Positions 5,161-7,416 of a DNA stretch of 7,416 nt are shown here, piece after piece. The translations under genes and the position numbers were made by a program. Where the stretch lies: the NCBI GenBank assembly GCA_016208805.1, contig JACQXL010000074.1, positions 1 through 7,416 of the forward strand, in the 5' to 3' direction. Position 1 is the stretch's first letter; every line of letters begins with the position of its first letter. Below the pieces are notes generated by a model, which saw only the letters and a program-made list of their open reading frames with translations, searched no databases and was not told the origin of the DNA. This DNA comes from Planctomycetota bacterium (GTDB taxonomy: Bacteria; Planctomycetota; MHYJ01; JACQXL01).

Positions 5161-6273
5161 TCAGCAGCCGAATTTACGTAGAGCCGCGGAAATATTTTTG
5201 AGCCCCTGCTTAATCAATTTTGGTTTTACCCCGCCGGCCACCCGGATATAGCCGGGCGAGCCGAAGTAATCACCCGGCACCACCGCTGTCTTATAGCGTC
5301 TCAGGAGATGCGCGCAGAATTTACGGGAATTAATCCCGTGTGGCAACTTGATAAAACAGATTATTCCGCCGTCCGGCTCTACCCATTCCAGTTTAGGTTC
5401 GGACTCAATCCATTCCTTTATTATCTGGCGACCGTTGCCGACTCTCTTTCCGGTGCGTGTAACCAGTTTGTTGATATGGCGCAGGCAATGAAGCGAAATC
5501 ATCTGAGCCGGATATGCATCGTTGGCCGACATATAGTCATAGGTGCGCGAGAACATATATGTCAGTTTCGGCGTGGACATTACCCAGCCGGTTCTCATAT
5601 AGCCCAGCCCGTAAACCTTGGTCAGACTGGAAAATGAGATTAGCCGAGGGCTTTGATTACAGAGCGGTTCGCCCCGTTCCGAGAATAGGAAGTCTTTATA
5701 GACCTCGTCAACGGCAATCAGTATGCCACGCCTTTCAGCGACCCTGACTAATCCCTTAATCGTCTCCGGTTGCAGACGCACGCCGGAAGGATTATGCAAA
5801 TCAGACAGCAGGACGAATCGGGTGCGAGGGGTAATAAGTTTATCAAGTTCATCCGGGTCCGGTTGCCAGCAGTTGGCTATCCGGCGGGGCAGGTATCTTA
5901 TCCGGTCGGTGAGCGACTGGGCCGAGCGGCGGAAGGGTTCGTAACAAGGTTCTTCTATGATGACCTCGTCATCGCGGTTCTGGAGCAATGCGGCGCAGAC
6001 GAGGTAAATCGCCATATTGGCGCCGGCGCACATCGCGATGTTTGACGGCTTGACATTATAATACCGGCCGAGCGCCTGTCTCAGCGCGGCCGGTCCGTAA
6101 CTGTCATCCGGCGATTTGCCGTAGAGTTTCATCTGGTTTAATCTGAAGCCCATCTTGAGCAGTTCCTTTAGTTTCAGGGACGGCACGCCGCTTATCATCA
6201 ACGGATATTTGATGGATTTCGGGTTAAGCAGTTTCACCCATTCTATGTGGTCAACCTTGAGAATCTTGTTCAT
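5161..6273 (-). CDS. Class I/II (fold-type I) PLP-dependent aminotransferase
   Basis: This 370-residue cytosolic enzyme has the normal length for aspartate-aminotransferase-like proteins. Its landmarks are CAGAN (82-86) in the cofactor phosphate loop, Y111 in the ring-stacking position, N161 in HNPSG, D189 and Y192 in VDEVYKD, the Schiff-base lysine K219 in SFSSLTK, R227 in MRTGW, and the substrate-carboxylate arginine R344 in GYIRVAGG. The substrate cannot be assigned: related proteins include Ala/Asp-type transaminases and specialised amino-acid-modifying members, and no pathway genes adjoin it. The start is supported by a family-like N-terminus, but it has no Shine-Dalgarno and a repeat-derived leader. 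It lies 62 bases after the sigma-factor gene in the same direction and may be cotranscribed. No repeat insert is visible in it, unlike fprA and ispH. Confidence 0.9.
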   Translation of the reverse strand: MNKILKVDHIEWVKLLNPKSIKYPLMISGVPSLKLKELLKMGFRLNQMKLYGKSPDDSYGPAALRQALGRYYNVKPSNIAMCAGANMAIYLVCAALLQNRDDEVIIEEPCYEPFRRSAQSLTDRIRYLPRRIANCWQPDPDELDKLITPRTRFVLLSDLHNPSGVRLQPETIKGLVRVAERRGILIAVDEVYKDFLFSERGEPLCNQSPRLISFSSLTKVYGLGYMRTGWVMSTPKLTYMFSRTYDYMSANDAYPAQMISLHCLRHINKLVTRTGKRVGNGRQIIKEWIESEPKLEWVEPDGGIICFIKLPHGINSRKFCAHLLRRYKTAVVPGDYFGSPGYIRVAGGVKPKLIKQGLKNISAALRKFGC

Positions 6274-6280
6274 AATTATT

Positions 6281-6307
6281 TAACAACAGGATTGAACTGA
6301 TTGCGCG
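6281..6307. repeat. GATTnnnnn 9-mer repeat in the aminotransferase leader
   Basis: GATTGAACT (6290-6298) and GATTGCGCG (6299-6307) are adjacent 9-mers preceded by TAACAACAG in register. The first unit matches GATTGAACG at 994-1002 in eight of nine bases. The repeat ends seven bases from the aminotransferase start codon. Confidence 0.6.
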
Positions 6308-6310
6308 CCC

Positions 6311-6333
6311 CCCATACGGGCAGGCTGTACGGG
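6311..6333. repeat. CCCATA...TACGGG hairpin between the sigma factor and aminotransferase genes
   Basis: CCCATA (6311-6316) and TACGGG (6328-6333) form a six-base stem with one wobble on the minus strand. The internal TACGGGCAGGC resembles TACGGGCAGCC of the palindrome at 4976-4991. It follows the sigma-factor stop codon by two bases but has no T-run. Confidence 0.45.
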
Positions 6334-6335
6334 TG

Positions 6336-6914
6336 TTAAATCCGTTGTTCTCCAATATATTTCTTCAACCGCTCTTTAAGGTTTTCTCTGGCCCGGGATA
6401 ACAGCGACTTCACGGCTGATACGGAGGTCTTCATCACTTTGGAGATGTCTTCATAGCACAAGTCCTCATACTTATCCAGAATTATCGCCATTCGTTGCTG
6501 GGGTGGGAGTGAATCAATGGCTGATTTCACGGCCACCTGGAGTTCTAATTTCCGGAAGTGGTCCGAGACCCGTTCCTTGTCCGATTCTTTGTCCACCTGC
6601 GGGCTGGTTTCGTCATCAACCTGGCCGTGGATGGAGACCTCCTGACGGCGTTTGTTGTCGCGGATTTCGTTCAGGCAGATGTTGTTGACGATGGTGTAAA
6701 CGTAGTTGGAGAATTTGCCGGACGGCTTATAGGACTTGCGGGCGTTGTATATTTTGAGGAATACTTCCTGGGCGGTGTCTTCGGCGCCGGCCCGGTCGCC
6801 GGTGTAACGGTAAATCAGGTTCAGCACCGGCGCCTGGTATTTTGTTATCAGCGCTTCAAAGGCGCGGCGATTGCCGGACTGGCATTCCAGCATTAACTTG
6901 ATATCTTCGTCCAT
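6336..6914 (-). CDS. ECF-type RNA polymerase sigma-70 family factor
   Basis: This 192-residue sigma factor has only the sigma-2 and sigma-4 domains. Region 2 spans about residues 10-90, with AEDTAQEVFLKIY (44-56) for core binding and FSNYVYTIVNNICLNEIRD (68-86) for -10 recognition. A charged linker (91-128) follows. Sigma-4 (about 131-185) has LPPQQR and the DNA-binding helix-turn-helix YEDISKVMKTSVSAVKSLL. ECF factors direct polymerase to regulons for envelope or stress responses and are usually held by an anti-sigma factor. No zinc-finger anti-sigma gene follows; an aminotransferase does. The start is the ATG before DEDIKLMLECQ. No Shine-Dalgarno is present, and the leader CTTACTAAAGA is shared with ispH. 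The next gene upstream lies about 400 bases away, so it is probably first in its transcript. Confidence 0.93.
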   Translation of the reverse strand: MDEDIKLMLECQSGNRRAFEALITKYQAPVLNLIYRYTGDRAGAEDTAQEVFLKIYNARKSYKPSGKFSNYVYTIVNNICLNEIRDNKRRQEVSIHGQVDDETSPQVDKESDKERVSDHFRKLELQVAVKSAIDSLPPQQRMAIILDKYEDLCYEDISKVMKTSVSAVKSLLSRARENLKERLKKYIGEQRI

Positions 6915-6918
6915 TCTT

Positions 6919-6945
6919 TAGTAAGCGGATTGATCTGATTAAACT
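6919..6945. repeat. GATTnnnnn 9-mer repeat in the sigma-factor leader
   Basis: GATTGATCT (6928-6936) and GATTAAACT (6937-6945) are adjacent 9-mers. The left end TTAGTAAGC matches the left end of the 80-bp palindrome at 985-992. In both cases the GTAAGC end lies next to the start of a minus-strand gene, six bases from the ATG here and nine bases in ispH. Confidence 0.6.
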
Positions 6946-6949
6946 GCCG

Positions 6950-6970
6950 TCCGCCTTCGCCCACGGCGGA
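6950..6970. repeat. TCCGCC...GGCGGA hairpin in the sigma-factor upstream region
   Basis: TCCGCC (6950-6955) and GGCGGA (6965-6970) form a perfect six-base inverted repeat with a 9-base loop, directly next to the GATT repeat. It is GC-rich compared with the AT-rich sequence on its right. It is probably another small palindromic repeat in the sigma-factor 5' leader. Confidence 0.4.
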
Positions 6971-7062
6971 TTGCAATGCATCCTTCATTCCGATAACTTC
7001 ATCCCAGACCGCTGGGCCATTGTGGTGCCCGAGAACTGTTACAATAATTATCATATAATTTG

Positions 7063-7090
7063 ACTATACCAATCCGGCCCATTTGTTCAA
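7063..7090 (-). promoter_or_regulatory. Candidate promoter of the sigma-factor gene
   Basis: TTGAAC (7085-7090) and TATAGT (7063-7068) are spaced by 16 bases in an AT-rich stretch on the minus strand, giving a leader of about 140 bases before the sigma-factor ATG. An alternative -10, GATAAT, lies slightly downstream without a good -35. An autoregulated ECF promoter would not be expected to look like this, so a housekeeping sigma is more likely if the call is right. Confidence 0.4.
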
Positions 7091-7109
7091 GATATATTGA
7101 CTAATAAAT

Positions 7110-7299
7110 GTTCACTAAATGCTGAACTCTTGCGAAATGGCATAAATACCACTCTTTTGTCATTGCGAGGTCGCCGTAGGCGACCGTGGCAATCCCGTCG
7201 TCCCTGTGGGACGGCGATGAGATTGCTTCGTCGCTGCGCTCCTCGCAATGACAGAGGGAGCGTTTCGTTTATCCTGTAAGGGCAAGAGTTCACTAAATG
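7110..7299. repeat. Direct and inverted repeats flanking the 94-bp palindrome
   Basis: GTTCACTAAATG occurs at 7110-7121 and again, in direct orientation, at 7288-7299. Partly overlapping the second copy is GCAAGAGTTC (7282-7291), the exact inverse complement of GAACTCTTGC (7124-7133). The pairs bracket the CATTGCGAGG palindrome at distances of 25-48 bases. This could be remnant structure of a larger inserted unit or of local duplication. Confidence 0.5.
7159..7252. repeat. 94-bp cloverleaf-like palindromic repeat (CATTGCGAGG...CCTCGCAATG)
   Basis: Perfect 12-base ends, GTCATTGCGAGG (7159-7170) and CCTCGCAATGAC (7241-7252), close a structure with internal hairpins. These are TCGCC-GTA-GGCGA (7171-7183), and GCAATC (7189-7194) with GATTGC (7221-7226) enclosing CGTCCC-TGT-GGGACG (7198-7212). 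Several frames on both strands are free of stops. A partial copy is in ispH (361-402). From general knowledge, CATTGCGAGG-type dispersed palindromes are widespread in environmental bacterial genomes. No T-run follows on either side, so a terminator role is not indicated. Confidence 0.88.
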
Positions 7300-7319
7300 G
7301 AGCGTTTACGACTTGAAAC

Positions 7320-7416
7320 CTATGGCCTCCTGGTAACGGTGACCGAAATCGGGTCTGAGAACTGACCGACCTGCTCTTCACCCATCCGGTAAATGGCCTT
7401 GTAATCCCAGACCACC
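7320..7416 (-). CDS. C-terminal end of a truncated protein, fibronectin-III-like (partial)
   Basis: The gene enters from the right edge and ends at TAG (7320-7322). The last 31 residues run from VVWDYKAIYRMGEEQVG to QFSDPISVTVTRRP. The pattern of a YKAIYR strand, a polar turn, then a GQxSDPISVTV strand is typical of the final two beta strands of fibronectin type III or related Ig-like repeats in secreted or surface proteins. This fragment is too short to name the protein. Its direction matches all other genes, and no other frame at the edge gives such a pattern. The large following gap suggests it ends its own transcript. Confidence 0.6.
   Translation of the reverse strand, partial: VVWDYKAIYRMGEEQVGQFSDPISVTVTRRP

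Larger units (their letters stand above)
6915..7319. other. 405-base gene-free region upstream of the sigma-factor gene
   Basis: No open frame here looks like a protein. Frames that stay open around 7087-7293 do so only because the 94-bp palindrome at 7159-7252 lacks stops in several frames. The region holds, from left to right: a GATT repeat, a small GC hairpin, an AT-rich candidate promoter segment (about 7040-7110), the 94-bp palindrome and its flanking repeats. No RNA gene was recognised. Confidence 0.65.

Noticed and set aside
7087..7293. Open frames on both strands across the 94-bp palindrome
   Set aside because: They are open only because the repeat has no stops in several frames. Translations are Arg/Ser-rich repeat products with no start signal or family resemblance.
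1..7416. Defence system, phage, insertion sequence or secondary-metabolite cluster
   Set aside because: No nuclease, helicase, transposase, integrase or biosynthetic gene is seen. The genes are housekeeping or general-purpose types, and the aminotransferase alone does not indicate a pathway.

Overview
The window reads as a chromosomal segment of an uncultured, probably anaerobic, Gram-negative-type bacterium. An A-type flavodiiron protein suggests an anaerobic or microaerobic life, a large AsmA-like protein suggests an outer membrane, and IspH shows isoprenoid synthesis by the MEP pathway. Few starts have a Shine-Dalgarno sequence, and short repeats are very dense. This would fit Planctomycetota, Omnitrophota or similar groundwater/sediment lineages, but the sequence does not decide the phylum.

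Every recognisable gene is on the minus strand. In transcription order, from right to left, they are: the last 31 codons of an unidentified protein with a fibronectin-III-like end (7416-7320); a roughly 400-base gene-free stretch with repeats and a candidate promoter; an ECF-type sigma-70 factor (6914-6336); a fold-type I PLP aminotransferase (6273-5161); tRNA-Gln(UUG) with its own promoter (5109-5038); a flavodiiron protein (4940-3552); an AsmA-like membrane-anchored protein (3516-1063); and ispH (977-54). Apart from a probable fprA-asmA-ispH run with gaps of 35 and 85 bases, the genes share no obvious pathway. There is no defence system, CRISPR array, transposase or phage gene.

The unusual layer is the repeats, of which at least six kinds occur in 7.4 kb. 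(1) A GC-rich palindromic element lies in frame in both fprA (93 bp, 31 aa) and the AsmA-like gene (30 bp, 10 aa); both inserted peptides begin LPA and end SAQAG. (2) A 34-bp hairpin element lies in frame twice in fprA, in opposite orientations, with a compensatory base-pair change. (3) A CATTGCGAGG/CCTCGCAATG palindrome is complete between genes (94 bp), and a related partial copy lies in frame in ispH. (4) A 7-bp-period array also lies in frame in ispH. (5) A 9-bp-period GATTnnnnn family occupies four gene boundaries, including an 80-bp imperfect palindrome that contains the AsmA-like gene's stop codon. (6) A 9-bp-period ATTCGTnnn array lies just downstream of ispH. Without the insertions, FprA and IspH return to about their normal family lengths, and all visible catalytic residues are kept.

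The main discovery candidate is therefore a set of short palindromic or periodic elements that spread into gene boundaries and, in frame, into protein-coding genes including the normally essential ispH. This resembles the Rickettsia palindromic elements in logic, although no homology to them is claimed.
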